64,000 nucleotides of DNA from DATAOG01 sp963840925 (GTDB lineage: Bacteria > Pseudomonadota > Alphaproteobacteria > Geminicoccales > Geminicoccaceae): contig CAWJAY010000003.1 of the NCBI GenBank assembly GCA_963840925.1, positions 1-64,000 on the forward strand. The letters are read 5' to 3'. The notes beneath the pieces were generated by a model, which did not search any database, had not been told where the DNA came from, and saw only the letters and a list, made by a program, of their open reading frames with translations. Shown piece after piece: positions 18,025-25,465 of the stretch; position 1 is the first letter of the stretch, and each line of letters opens with the position of its first letter. Both the position numbers and the translations under genes were made by a program.

Positions 18025-18719
18025 CCGAAATAGGCGGCCTCGACCACCGCCTCGCTCAGGCTCTCGCTCGTGCCGTGCAGCGCGATCTCGCCCGAGCGCA
18101 TCACGTAGAGCCGATCGGCGTTCTCGAGCGCGCGATGAGTGCTCTGCTCGACGACGAGCAGCGTGATCCCGCTCGCGCGAAGCGTATGCAGGATGTCGTA
18201 GACGACCTGGACGATCAGCGGCGCCAGGCCGAGGGCCGGCTCATCCAGCAGCACGAGCTTGGGGCGGGTCATCAGGGCGCGCGCGATCACCAGTTGCTGC
18301 TGCTCGCCACCCGAGAGCTTGCCGCCCGGCGTCCCGAGCCGCTCCCTGAGGAACGGGAAATGGCCGAGAATGCGCTCGAAGTCGGCCTCGATCTCACCCC
18401 GGTCCCGGCGCATCTGGGTCCCGAGCCGGAGGTTTTCCTCGACCGTGAGCTGGGTGAAGACGTGCCGGTTCTCGGGCACCAGCGAGACGCCTTTGCGCGC
18501 GATCGTCTCCGGCGCGAGGCCGCCGATCGGCTCGCCGGCGAGCCGGATCGCCCCTTGGGCCGGAACCAGCGCGCCGGCGATCGCGCTGAGCGTCGTGGTC
18601 TTGCCGGCGCCGTTCGGCCCAACGATGCAGACGATCTCGCCGGCCTCGACCCGGACCGAGGCGCCGCGGACCGCCGGCACCCGGCCGTAGCGGACGTGCA
18701 GATCGTCAACCTCGAGCAG
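18015..18719 (-). CDS. livF: branched-chain amino acid-type ABC ATPase LivF
   Basis: An ABC ATPase with Walker A GPNGAGKTT, signature LSGGEQQQL, Walker B LVLLDEPALGLAP and ENRHVF, typical of LivF. The family normally begins LLEVxxLxVxYG; that strand (LLLEVDDLHVRYGR) is encoded upstream of the first GTG (18680), and no ATG, GTG or TTG precedes it in frame. A CTG at 18719 sits five bases after a GGAGG, so I placed the start there, giving 234 residues, the usual LivF length. It overlaps the end of livG. Substrate is unknown because no LivJ, LivH or LivM gene is nearby. Confidence 0.85.
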   Translation of the reverse strand: MLEVDDLHVRYGRVPAVRGASVRVEAGEIVCIVGPNGAGKTTTLSAIAGALVPAQGAIRLAGEPIGGLAPETIARKGVSLVPENRHVFTQLTVEENLRLGTQMRRDRGEIEADFERILGHFPFLRERLGTPGGKLSGGEQQQLVIARALMTRPKLVLLDEPALGLAPLIVQVVYDILHTLRASGITLLVVEQSTHRALENADRLYVMRSGEIALHGTSESLSEAVVEAAYFGYG

Positions 18720-19527
18720 CAGAGCCTCCGCCCGCCGCGCGCCGGTGCCCCCGGCCCTCGGTCCTGGTGCCGAGATAGGCCTCGATCACGGCCGCGTCGC
18801 GCTGGATCGCCTCAGGCGTCCCTTCGGCGATCGTCCTGCCGCTCGCGATCACGTGGATCCGCTGGGAGACCCCCATCACCACCCGCATGTTGTGCTCGAT
18901 CAGCAGCACGCCGCACCCGAATTCTGCGGGGATCCGCGCGATCAGCCGCATCAGCTCGTCGCACTCGGCATCCGACAGCCCGGCCGCCGGCTCGTCCAGC
19001 AGCACGAACCGGGGCGCCATCGCGAGCGCGCGGCCGATGCCGACCAGCCGCTCGCCGCCATAGGGCAGCGTCTCGGCGAGCTCGAAGGCCTTGTCCTCGA
19101 AGCGCATCCAGCGCAGGATCCGGGCTGCCCGCTGCTCGGCTTCGCCGCGCCTGACCCCGACGCCGACCGCGGCGGCCGCGACGTTCTCGATCACCGACAG
19201 GCCGAGGAACAGGCGCACGCCCTGGAAAGTTCGCGCCAGCCCCGCGCGACCGATGCGATGCGGCGGCCAGCCGGTGATGTCCTGGCCGGCCAGCCGCACC
19301 CGCCCGGCGCTCGGCCGCTGGAAGCCGGTCAGCACGTTGACGAAGGTGGTCTTGCCGGCGCCGTTCGGCCCGATCAGGCCCAGCACCTCAGCGCGGCCGA
19401 GGCTCAGCGAGACCCCGTCGATCGCGGTCAGCCCGCCGAAGCGGACCGAGATCGCCTCGGCCGCCATCGCCTCCGCGCCATCCGGCCGCTCGACCGCCGC
19501 CGCAGCCCCTGCGGTTGGCAGATCCAT
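18706..19527 (-). CDS. livG: branched-chain amino acid-type ABC ATPase LivG
   Basis: A 273-residue LivG-type ATPase: Walker A GPNGAGKTT, signature YGGERLVGI (a variant of the LivG form), Walker B VLLDEPAAGLSD and switch His LLIEHNM. The ATG at 19527 follows a GAGGGGGG ribosome site at 11 bases. It overlaps livF by 14 bases, so the pair is co-translated. The operon begins here and ends with livF; the permeases and binding protein of this high-affinity importer must be elsewhere. Confidence 0.88.
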   Translation of the reverse strand: MDLPTAGAAAAVERPDGAEAMAAEAISVRFGGLTAIDGVSLSLGRAEVLGLIGPNGAGKTTFVNVLTGFQRPSAGRVRLAGQDITGWPPHRIGRAGLARTFQGVRLFLGLSVIENVAAAAVGVGVRRGEAEQRAARILRWMRFEDKAFELAETLPYGGERLVGIGRALAMAPRFVLLDEPAAGLSDAECDELMRLIARIPAEFGCGVLLIEHNMRVVMGVSQRIHVIASGRTIAEGTPEAIQRDAAVIEAYLGTRTEGRGHRRAAGGGSAARG

Positions 19528-19756
19528 GCTGAGGCCACCCCCCTCTTGCCGCTCCCTTGTAGGGCGGCCTCCGCCCGGCTGGCAAGGCGCCACGGCAGCC
19601 GCCCGCCGGACTGCACCGTCCCGGGCGCGACCGCGAGCGTGTCGTCGGTCTGGGTCAGGGAGATGCGCCCGGCAATCAACGAGAAAGGGATCGAGGCTAT
19701 GCTGGCGGAGGTCATAACTCCGGCGCGCGCCCCGGCCGGCACATGGGAGGGCCTCG

Positions 19757-20080
19757 ATGCGACGTATCAGCCTGCTCGCGCTAAGCCTGGCGCTCGCCGC
19801 GAGCCTGCTCCCCACCGCCGCCGCGGCCGAGACAGTCCGGCAAGCCGCCCAGCCGTGCAAGCCCTGGCGCGAGGTCGCCGAGTATCTCAGCAAACGCTAC
19901 GCCGAGCGCCCGGTCGCGGTCGGCGTGCAGTCCGACGGCAGCCTGCTCCAGGTCTATGCCGCCCCGACCACCGACACCTGGACGATGGTCAGCATGCGTC
20001 CGGACGGCATGGCCTGCCTGATCGGCGCCGGAAAGTCGTGGGAGCAGCTGACGCGGCCGAACACCGATCCCGCGGCTTGA
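19757..20080 (+). CDS. small secreted protein of unknown function
   Basis: A 107-residue protein with a clear Sec signal peptide (MRRISLLALSLALAASLLP, cleavage near AAAAE). The mature part of about 83 residues has two Cys (PCKPW and MACLI) that could form a disulfide and a Trp-rich middle (TDTWTMVSM). No family is recognised. It is divergent from livG and convergent with the PRC-barrel gene. Confidence 0.7.
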   Translation: MRRISLLALSLALAASLLPTAAAAETVRQAAQPCKPWREVAEYLSKRYAERPVAVGVQSDGSLLQVYAAPTTDTWTMVSMRPDGMACLIGAGKSWEQLTRPNTDPAA

Positions 20081-20092
20081 GAGCGCTCCGGG

Positions 20093-20121
20093 CAAAAAAG
20101 TGGCCCCCAGGAGCGGGGGCC
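20093..20121 (-). terminator. rho-independent terminator for the PRC-barrel gene
   Basis: A perfect 7-bp GC hairpin (GGCCCCC at 20102-20108 with GGGGGCC at 20115-20121, six-base loop) is flanked on the left by A6 at 20094-20099. Read on the minus strand this is a strong stem followed by ACTTTTTTG, a good intrinsic terminator for the gene ending at 20151. It lies in the gap between convergent genes. Confidence 0.82.
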
Positions 20122-20150
20122 CAATTTGGCCAGGGAGACACAGAACTCGA

Positions 20151-21455
20151 TCAGAGTCGCTTGGCCTTGACCGAAGCGTCGGGGGGCTCGGACTGGGCCG
20201 GCGTCGCGGGCCCGGTTTTCGCCGGGGTCTCGGGCTGGACCGTCTCGGCCGGCCGCTCGTCGATGTGCAGGACGTTCTCGTAGAACGAGAGCACGGTCCG
20301 GTGCCATTCGGCGTCGGCCAAGTCGGGATAGGCGCCCTCGCTAAAGCCCGGCGCTTGCTCCAGCGTGGCGCGGTCCAGGTCAAGCACCAGCACCTTCCGT
20401 GCGAGCGCATTTCCGGGCGGCGCACCCTCAGCAGTCGCCATCTCGCCGCCAGCTTTCGGCGCCGGCGGGGCGTTCGGCTCGGCGGACGGCGTCGCCGCGC
20501 TCGTGGCAGCCGCCGGGACGACCTGCCCGATCACGGTCTGGTCCGGCAAACGCTCCTGCGCGCCGATCTCCACGTTCGGCAACTGCTTGAGCTCGTCCTC
20601 GGTGACAAGGGTCTTAAAGCGGAGGCCGGCTTCGGTCATGGTCAGCCGTTCGAGCGGCATCGCGACCGACTTGTCGCCGATCCCGAGCACGCCGCCGACA
20701 TTCAGCAGGGCCTGGATCTGCGTCGCATTCGCGGGCAGCGTGATCGCATCGACCTCGCCGACCGATTCGCCGCGCTCGTTCTTGACCTCGCTCCCGACCA
20801 ACTCGCCCACGGTCATCTGAGCGATCACGCCCAAGGCCGCGGTCGCCTCGGGCTGGATGTCCTGGACGTCCGGCGGCTCAGCGCTGGGGCGGACGGTCGC
20901 TGCGGCGGGGTCATCGGCGATCTTGAGGACGTCGATCGGGACCGGATAGACCTTCTGGTCAGCGAAAAAGTCGCTGGTCATCGAGAGCAGGGCATACTGG
21001 ACCCGCTCCGCGCCGAAATCGATAACCAGATCGCTGATCTGGCCGAGCCGCTCGCCCTTCGGGTTGACGACGCCGAGGTCACGGATGCTCTCGAAGCGCG
21101 CGATCTGCGCGAACGGCTCCGCGTTCTCGAGCTCCGCGTAGCTCGCCGCCCGGGGCTGTGCGTCATCGACCGCCGGCGCGCCGGCAGCGCCAGCCGCCCG
21201 CTGCTGCAGCAGCCCCCGGGTTCGATTGAGGATTTCGATGCAGACCTGCTCGTCGCCGTTGCGCTGCATCGCGCGCGCCGCCTGGATGTAAGACTGGTAT
21301 TCGCGACGCTCGGAGACCGAGAACTGGCTCCGGGCCAACTCCGTGCGCATCTCCGCGAACTGCTGATCACAGCTGGCGGCAAGGACGGAACTGCCAACGA
21401 GCGCCGCCCCGCCGATACCGGCCATCAGCAGGAGATTGAGCTGGCGCAACGTCAT
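20151..21455 (-). CDS. exported protein with two PRC-barrel domains
   Basis: A 434-residue protein with a signal peptide (MTLRQLNLLLMAGIGGAALVG, cleavage near VLAAS). Residues about 115-175 (FESIRDLGVVNPKGERLGQI) and about 215-275 (ELVGSEVKNERGESVGEVDA) form two PRC-barrel beta domains; the rest is Ala/Pro-rich linker and tail. Such proteins are common in alphaproteobacterial stress islands, with unknown role in the envelope. An EcfG-like promoter lies 32 bases upstream of the ATG on the minus strand. Confidence 0.85.
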   Translation of the reverse strand: MTLRQLNLLLMAGIGGAALVGSSVLAASCDQQFAEMRTELARSQFSVSERREYQSYIQAARAMQRNGDEQVCIEILNRTRGLLQQRAAGAAGAPAVDDAQPRAASYAELENAEPFAQIARFESIRDLGVVNPKGERLGQISDLVIDFGAERVQYALLSMTSDFFADQKVYPVPIDVLKIADDPAAATVRPSAEPPDVQDIQPEATAALGVIAQMTVGELVGSEVKNERGESVGEVDAITLPANATQIQALLNVGGVLGIGDKSVAMPLERLTMTEAGLRFKTLVTEDELKQLPNVEIGAQERLPDQTVIGQVVPAAATSAATPSAEPNAPPAPKAGGEMATAEGAPPGNALARKVLVLDLDRATLEQAPGFSEGAYPDLADAEWHRTVLSFYENVLHIDERPAETVQPETPAKTGPATPAQSEPPDASVKAKRL

Positions 21456-21485
21456 CAGGGTCTCCGCCGGATGCTCGTGGCCACC

Positions 21486-21510
21486 AACATGGACGATCCG
21501 GAAAAGTTCC
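21486..21510 (-). promoter_or_regulatory. EcfG-type promoter upstream of the PRC-barrel gene
   Basis: On the minus strand GGAAC (21506-21510) is followed after 16 bases by TGTT (21486-21489). This fits the EcfG consensus GGAAC-N16/17-CGTT with one mismatch in the -10 element and lies about 30 bases before the start codon. Confidence 0.55.
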
Positions 21511-21575
21511 GAGCGCCGCTCTGACCTGGCAAGCGTGATCGGTCCGGCAACCGCAGTCGTACGCCGGCCGACCGT

Positions 21576-21600
21576 GGAACTTTCGCCGGCCGCGCCCGTT
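21576..21600 (+). promoter_or_regulatory. EcfG-type promoter upstream of the entericidin-like gene
   Basis: GGAAC at 21576-21580, 16-base spacer, CGTT at 21597-21600: a perfect match to the alphaproteobacterial general-stress sigma (EcfG) promoter. The start codon of the lipoprotein gene is 36 bases downstream. Confidence 0.75.
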
Positions 21601-21636
21601 CACGCTGTCGTCATCCCACCGACGAAGGAGCCACGG

Positions 21637-21834
21637 ATGTTCGGACCTCAGGACTGCCCGCCGGCCGAGAAGCCTCATGTGTCCTGGCTGCCCGGCCTGG
21701 TCGCCGCCGGGCTGCTGGTCCTTGCGCTTAACGGCTGCAACACCATGTCCGGCATGGGCGAGGACGTGGAAGCTGCAGGCGGCGCGATGAGCGACACGGC
21801 CGAGGAGACCGAGGAGGAGATCGAGGAGGAGTAG
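21637..21834 (+). CDS. entericidin-like small lipoprotein
   Basis: A 65-residue protein with a hydrophobic signal (LPGLVAAGLLVLALNGC) ending in a lipobox LNGC, followed by NTMSGMGEDVEAAGGAMSDTA, the typical entericidin A/B core, and an acidic Glu-rich tail. GAAGGAG six bases before the ATG at 21637 fixes the start; the longer open frame beginning at 21436 is not used. Entericidin-type lipoproteins are envelope stress proteins under stationary-phase control. A perfect EcfG promoter precedes it. Confidence 0.85.
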   Translation: MFGPQDCPPAEKPHVSWLPGLVAAGLLVLALNGCNTMSGMGEDVEAAGGAMSDTAEETEEEIEEE

Positions 21835-21946
21835 GCGCCCGATCGGCGCTAATCCTGCTTTCACACCAGCCGCCGGGCGGTCCCGGCGGGACTCCTGGCA
21901 CCGGGCTCCTGGACGCACCGGGTCCAGCAAGAAGGGAGAGACTGCA

Positions 21947-22123
21947 ATGTTATATTGGGCGCTGGTATTCCTGGTCGTCGCGCTGGTCGCCGGCCTGTTC
22001 GGCTTTGGCGGGATCGCGTCCGCTTCGGCGGGCATTGCTCAAGTACTATTCTTCATCTTCCTGGTGCTGTTGGTGATCAGCCTCATCATGTACTTCGTTC
22101 GAGGTCGACGGCCACCGATCTAA
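21947..22123 (+). CDS. DUF1328 small membrane protein
   Basis: A 58-residue protein with two hydrophobic segments (MLYWALVFLVVALVAGLFGF and VLFFIFLVLLVISLIMYFVR) and the central GGIASASAGIAQ, the signature of the DUF1328/YtjA family. A strong GAAGGGAGAG ribosome site precedes the ATG. It follows the lipoprotein by 112 bases and may share its stress promoter. Role unknown; the family is stress-associated in many proteobacteria. Confidence 0.88.
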   Translation: MLYWALVFLVVALVAGLFGFGGIASASAGIAQVLFFIFLVLLVISLIMYFVRGRRPPI

Positions 22124-22397
22124 GACGCCTGGGGTGTGCCGGCTTACGTGCCGGCGCACGCAGCCCCGAGGTGCAGCGACTGATCAGCAGCGAGGGGATG
22201 CGAGGGTGCGCAACGAGATCGAAGATCTGACCACCAGCATACCCGACGAGAACCGCAGGCTTGGCCACCTGGCTCGGCTGGAGGCGGGCGCCACTTTCGC
22301 GGCGGCAGCGATCCCGGCCTTTCCGGCCCGTGCGCTGCCGCCTAGGGTGCGCGAGCGCGGGGGCCCGCAGCGGCCCGACGCCGAGAGGACGAGGCCG

Positions 22398-22916
22398 ATG
22401 CCCGACATCCTAGCCATGATCGAGGCCGAGATTCCCCACCTGCGCCGGTTTGCCCGTTACCTGGCGCGCGACATCGATCGCGGCGACGATCTGGTTCAGG
22501 AATGTCTGACCCGGGCGATCGCCAAAAACGCTACCTGGATGCCGGGCACCAATCTGCGCGCCTGGCTGTTCACGATCCTGAAGAACTGCCACATCAACGA
22601 CGTCCGGCGGGCCCGGCGGGCCGACGAGATGCCCGACGAGCATCCGCTGCTGTCGGTCCCTGCCAACCAGGACGCCCACATCGGCCTGCTCGAGGTCCGC
22701 GACGCGTATCTCCGACTGAGCGACGAGCACCGCGAGGTCCTGTTGCTGGTCGCGATCGAGGGGCTGCAATACGACGAGGCCGCCGCGATCCTGAAAGTGC
22801 CGGTCGGGACCGTCCGTTCGCGGCTGTCCCGGGCGCGCCAGGCCTTGCGCGACGCTCTCGAGGAAACCGGGCCGGTCGGGGCGATGACCGACCCGCTGCC
22901 AAGTGCCGTGTCATGA
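22398..22916 (+). CDS. ECF-type RNA polymerase sigma factor
   Basis: A 172-residue sigma-70 family protein. Region 2 is at about residues 12-75 (RRFARYLARDIDRGDDLVQECL, then PGTNLRAWLFTILKN) and region 4 at about 115-165 (EVLLLVAIEGLQYDEAAAIL and VPVGTVRSRLSRARQAL, the DNA-reading helix-turn-helix). ATG 22398 with GAGGACGAGG upstream is preferred over a longer frame from 22134. It overlaps the next gene by ATGA. It resembles EcfG and SigE-type ECF factors, but the partner is a membrane-type anti-sigma, not NepR, so it is probably a separate ECF system. Confidence 0.88.
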   Translation: MPDILAMIEAEIPHLRRFARYLARDIDRGDDLVQECLTRAIAKNATWMPGTNLRAWLFTILKNCHINDVRRARRADEMPDEHPLLSVPANQDAHIGLLEVRDAYLRLSDEHREVLLLVAIEGLQYDEAAAILKVPVGTVRSRLSRARQALRDALEETGPVGAMTDPLPSAVS

Positions 22917-23230
22917 CCGGGCCCACTCGGCCGAGCCCCATCCAGATCCAAGACCATATCGACGGGCGCCTCACCGGCCGAGATCGGATCTGGGTGGCTA
23001 CGTATCTGCTCGAGCACCCTGAGATCGCCTCCGAGGTCGAGACCCTCCGCCGTCAGAACGAGGCGCTGAAAACCGTGGGGCGGGAGGTGCTCGAAGAGCC
23101 GATCCCGGAACGGTTGCGTCGGATCGTTCGGTCGGCCGCTGGTCGCGGCAGCAACGCCAGCGAGTCTCCCTGGCCCCGCCGGTTGCTCACGGTCGTCAGC
23201 GCGATTCTGCTGGTGGCACTTCCGCTCTGA
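22913..23230 (+). CDS. membrane-anchored anti-sigma factor
   Basis: A 105-residue protein. The N-terminal part (IQDHIDGRLTGRDRIWVATYLLEHP) matches the cytoplasmic sigma-binding domain of RsiW-like anti-sigma factors (xHxYxDGRL...LxxxPE). One membrane helix (LLTVVSAILLVALPL) ends the protein with no periplasmic domain, so any signal must act on the membrane or cytoplasmic part. The HxxxC zinc motif is absent. Its ATG overlaps the sigma stop codon, the usual arrangement for a stoichiometric regulator. Confidence 0.8.
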   Translation: MTGPTRPSPIQIQDHIDGRLTGRDRIWVATYLLEHPEIASEVETLRRQNEALKTVGREVLEEPIPERLRRIVRSAAGRGSNASESPWPRRLLTVVSAILLVALPL

Positions 23231-23255
23231 GCGCTTGGGGGCGCCGCCGCTCGCG

Positions 23256-23280
23256 GGAACTGTTTCTCTAGCGCTGCGTT
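23256..23280 (+). promoter_or_regulatory. EcfG-type promoter
   Basis: GGAAC at 23256-23260, 16-base spacer, CGTT at 23277-23280. Perfect consensus, 74 bases before the 24-residue membrane protein and likely driving the following stress operon. Confidence 0.72.
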
Positions 23281-23353
23281 GAGGCAGCAACCGCGGAATG
23301 CCCGCTTCATCGCGCGGGCGACCGTGCTCCAACATCTGCCGGGGAGGCGGCTC

Positions 23354-23428
23354 GTGTACAGCGTGTTCTACATCATTGGCGTCGTGGTCGTCGCGTTGGC
23401 GGTGCTGTCGCTGCTTGGCTTGACCTGA
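23354..23428 (+). CDS. 24-residue single-span membrane peptide
   Basis: A very short frame (GTG start) encoding one hydrophobic helix: VYSVFYIIGVVVVALAVLSL plus GLT. It is preceded by GGGGAGG at about six bases and an EcfG promoter. Similar 24-50 residue peptides with an IIGVVVV-type core occur in alphaproteobacterial genomes next to stress genes. Function unknown. Too short for standard gene callers. Confidence 0.65.
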   Translation: MYSVFYIIGVVVVALAVLSLLGLT

Positions 23429-23465
23429 CGCTTCGACGCCGAACCCGATTCCAGCGGAGGCCCAG

Positions 23466-23984
23466 ATGGCACCGATCGAGGATGATCCCTTCGAGCACAC
23501 GACAGCCGACGCCGCCGGCGCGGCCGAGAGCGCCGCCCAGCGCGCCACCGCAGCGGTCCGCGGCCAAGCGCGCGCAGCGGTCGACGATCTGAAGCAGCAA
23601 GCGCGCGGGCTAGCCGAAGATGCCGGGGCGCGCGCGCGGGCGGGCATCGATCAGCAAAAGAATGCCGCTGCCGAGCAAGTGGAAGGCTTTGCCGCCGTGC
23701 TGCGTAGCGCAGCTGACGATCTCAGCCGGCGCGAGCAGCCGTTCAGCGCCGGCTGGTTCGAGCAACTCGCCGACGGCATGGAGCGGGTGTCGGGCGCGTT
23801 GCGCACCCGAGATCTGACCGAGTTCGTAGGCAGCGTCGAAGAGTTCGCGCGCCGACAACCGGTGGCTTTCCTGGGGGGATCGGTGGTGGCTGGGCTGGCG
23901 CTTGGGCGCTTCATGAAGAGCTCGGCGGCGCGGCGTGAGCCGCCCGCGAGCGTCCAGCCGGTGCCCGGCGGAGGCGAAGGATGA
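23466..23984 (+). CDS. Ala-rich coiled-coil stress protein
   Basis: A 172-residue Ala/Gln/Glu-rich protein, mostly helical and probably coiled coil, with one C-terminal hydrophobic helix (PVAFLGGSVVAGLALGRFM) followed by a basic tail. This resembles the nutrient-deprivation-induced and DUF883-like ribosome/membrane-associated proteins. Its TGA overlaps the next ATG (ATGA), so it is coupled to the holin-like gene. Confidence 0.72.
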   Translation: MAPIEDDPFEHTTADAAGAAESAAQRATAAVRGQARAAVDDLKQQARGLAEDAGARARAGIDQQKNAAAEQVEGFAAVLRSAADDLSRREQPFSAGWFEQLADGMERVSGALRTRDLTEFVGSVEEFARRQPVAFLGGSVVAGLALGRFMKSSAARREPPASVQPVPGGGEG

Positions 23985-24371
23985 CGCTCCCGGACAAACC
24001 CTTGAAGGACTTGGTGTCCGATCTCGGCAGCAACATCGCGATGCTGTTCCGCAAGGAGATTTCAGCTCGCGCGTGCCGAGACCTCGGAGAAGATCGGGCA
24101 GGCGGGAACCGCGATCGCCTCGATCGCCGCGGGCAGCATCCTGGCGCTCGCAGCGTTGCTGGTGTTGCTCCAGGCGCTGGTCGTGGCGATTGCCGAGGCC
24201 GGCGTACCGCCTGCGGTTGCGGCCTTGATCGTCGGAGCAGTCGTGGCCCTGATCGCCTATCTCCTGGTCCATAAGGGCATCCGTGATCTCCGGCTGAGCC
24301 AGCTGGCTCCCACGCGCACGGTCGATGCCCTGAAGAGAGATACCCAAGTGGTGGAGGAGCAATTCTCATGA
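23981..24371 (+). pseudogene. phage holin family (DUF1469) protein, one frameshift as seen
   Basis: A DUF1469 (holin 3_6 superfamily) protein of about 130 residues in two frames. The N-terminus (MTLPDKPLKDLVSDLGSNIA then MLFRKEI) is in one frame and the remainder (QLARAETSEKIGQAG, two membrane helices, and KGIRDLRLSQLAPTRTV) in another. Removing one T from the ATTTC near 24061 joins them; total length 391 is 3n+1, as expected for a single inserted base. Such genes accompany DUF3618 proteins in Alphaproteobacteria and are not phage genes. Sequencing error is the likeliest cause. Confidence 0.78.
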
Positions 24372-25465
24372 CCAGTCAGCACCAGACCTACGGCGCCAGC
24401 ACCGATCCCGGATCGAAGTCGGCGGCCGAACTCGAGCGCGAGGTGCGCCAGAGCCGGGCCGAGGTCGAGGATACCCTGGATGCGATCCAGGACCGGCTGT
24501 CGCCGGGCCAGATGGCGGATCAGGTCGCGCATTACGTCCGCGACAACGGGGGTGAATTTGCGCGCAATCTCGGGCAGGTGGTCAAGCAGAACCCGGTGCC
24601 GATGCTGCTCGTGGGCGTCGGGCTGGCGTGGATGATGCTGGGGTCGAGGCGCGACCCCGGGCTGCCGCGGGCGGCCGACCTGTTCGACGATGATGACGAT
24701 CTCGGTTACGGCCCCGACTACGCCGCCGGACGCGATCCGTGGCGAGGGTACGAGCCTGGGGGGGGTGCCGAGAGCGACGATGATGAGGGCCGGGCGAGTG
24801 CCGCGGTCCGGCGCGCCCGCGAAGGCCTCAGCGAGGCCAGCGATCGGGCCAAAGCCGGCCTGAGCGAGGCAGCCGGCCGGGTCCGGGCCGGGGTCGAACA
24901 GGCGGCCGACGCCACCCACGGCGCCCGGGCGGGCGTGGGTAGGCTCGCTCGGGGCGCCCGGGCGCGCGCTTCAGGCGTCGCACAGCGTGCACGCCGCACC
25001 GGCGCTCAAGCCCGTCACTACGGTTCGCGCGCCCGCGCCGGCTGGGTCGACGCGCTGCAGGAGCACCCGCTGGTGCTGGGCACCGTCGGCTTTGCGATCG
25101 GCGCCGCGATCGCCGCAGCACTGCCACCCAGCCGTCGCGAGGACGAGCTGCTGGGCGACACCAGCGACGATCTGAGGCGGCGCGCCTGGGCCGCGGGCCG
25201 CGAGGGCTACGTCCAGGCCAAGTCGGCCGCCGCCGCCGCCTACGCCGCGGCCGAGCACGAGGCGCGAGAGCAGGGGCTGAGCGGGGAAGGCGTCGAATTG
25301 GTCGCGGAAACGGTCCGCCACAAAGTCGAGACCGTCGCTCAAGCCGCTACCGAGGCGGCCAAGCAGAAGGCCGGCTTCGGGGAGCAGGAGCCAGGCCCCA
25401 ACCAGGACGCAAGCCGATATGGGCAGGCCGGCTTCCAGGACCGAGGGGACGGCGAGCCCACGTGA
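24368..25465 (+). CDS. DUF3618 domain protein, Ala-rich
   Basis: A 365-residue protein. Residues about 20-50 (ELEREVRQSRAEVEDTLDAI) are the DUF3618 domain. A first hydrophobic segment lies at about 77-92 (VPMLLVGVGLAWMMLG), a second at about 235-255 (HPLVLGTVGFAIGAAIAAAL), with a long repetitive Ala/Arg/Glu helix (RAREGLSEASDRAKAGLSEA) between. It overlaps both neighbours by ATGA and GTGA. Role unknown; membrane remodelling under nutrient stress is a family-level guess. Confidence 0.8.
   Translation: MTSQHQTYGASTDPGSKSAAELEREVRQSRAEVEDTLDAIQDRLSPGQMADQVAHYVRDNGGEFARNLGQVVKQNPVPMLLVGVGLAWMMLGSRRDPGLPRAADLFDDDDDLGYGPDYAAGRDPWRGYEPGGGAESDDDEGRASAAVRRAREGLSEASDRAKAGLSEAAGRVRAGVEQAADATHGARAGVGRLARGARARASGVAQRARRTGAQARHYGSRARAGWVDALQEHPLVLGTVGFAIGAAIAAALPPSRREDELLGDTSDDLRRRAWAAGREGYVQAKSAAAAAYAAAEHEAREQGLSGEGVELVAETVRHKVETVAQAATEAAKQKAGFGEQEPGPNQDASRYGQAGFQDRGDGEPT

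Noticed and set aside
22134..22397. N-terminal extension of the sigma factor from an upstream start
   Set aside because: The extra 88 residues are not sigma-like and the ATG at 22398 has a good ribosome site and the right position before region 2.
23981..24371. Prophage remnant suggested by a phage-holin-family hit
   Set aside because: DUF1469 proteins of this kind occur with DUF3618 proteins in bacterial stress operons; no phage structural, lysis or integrase genes are nearby.
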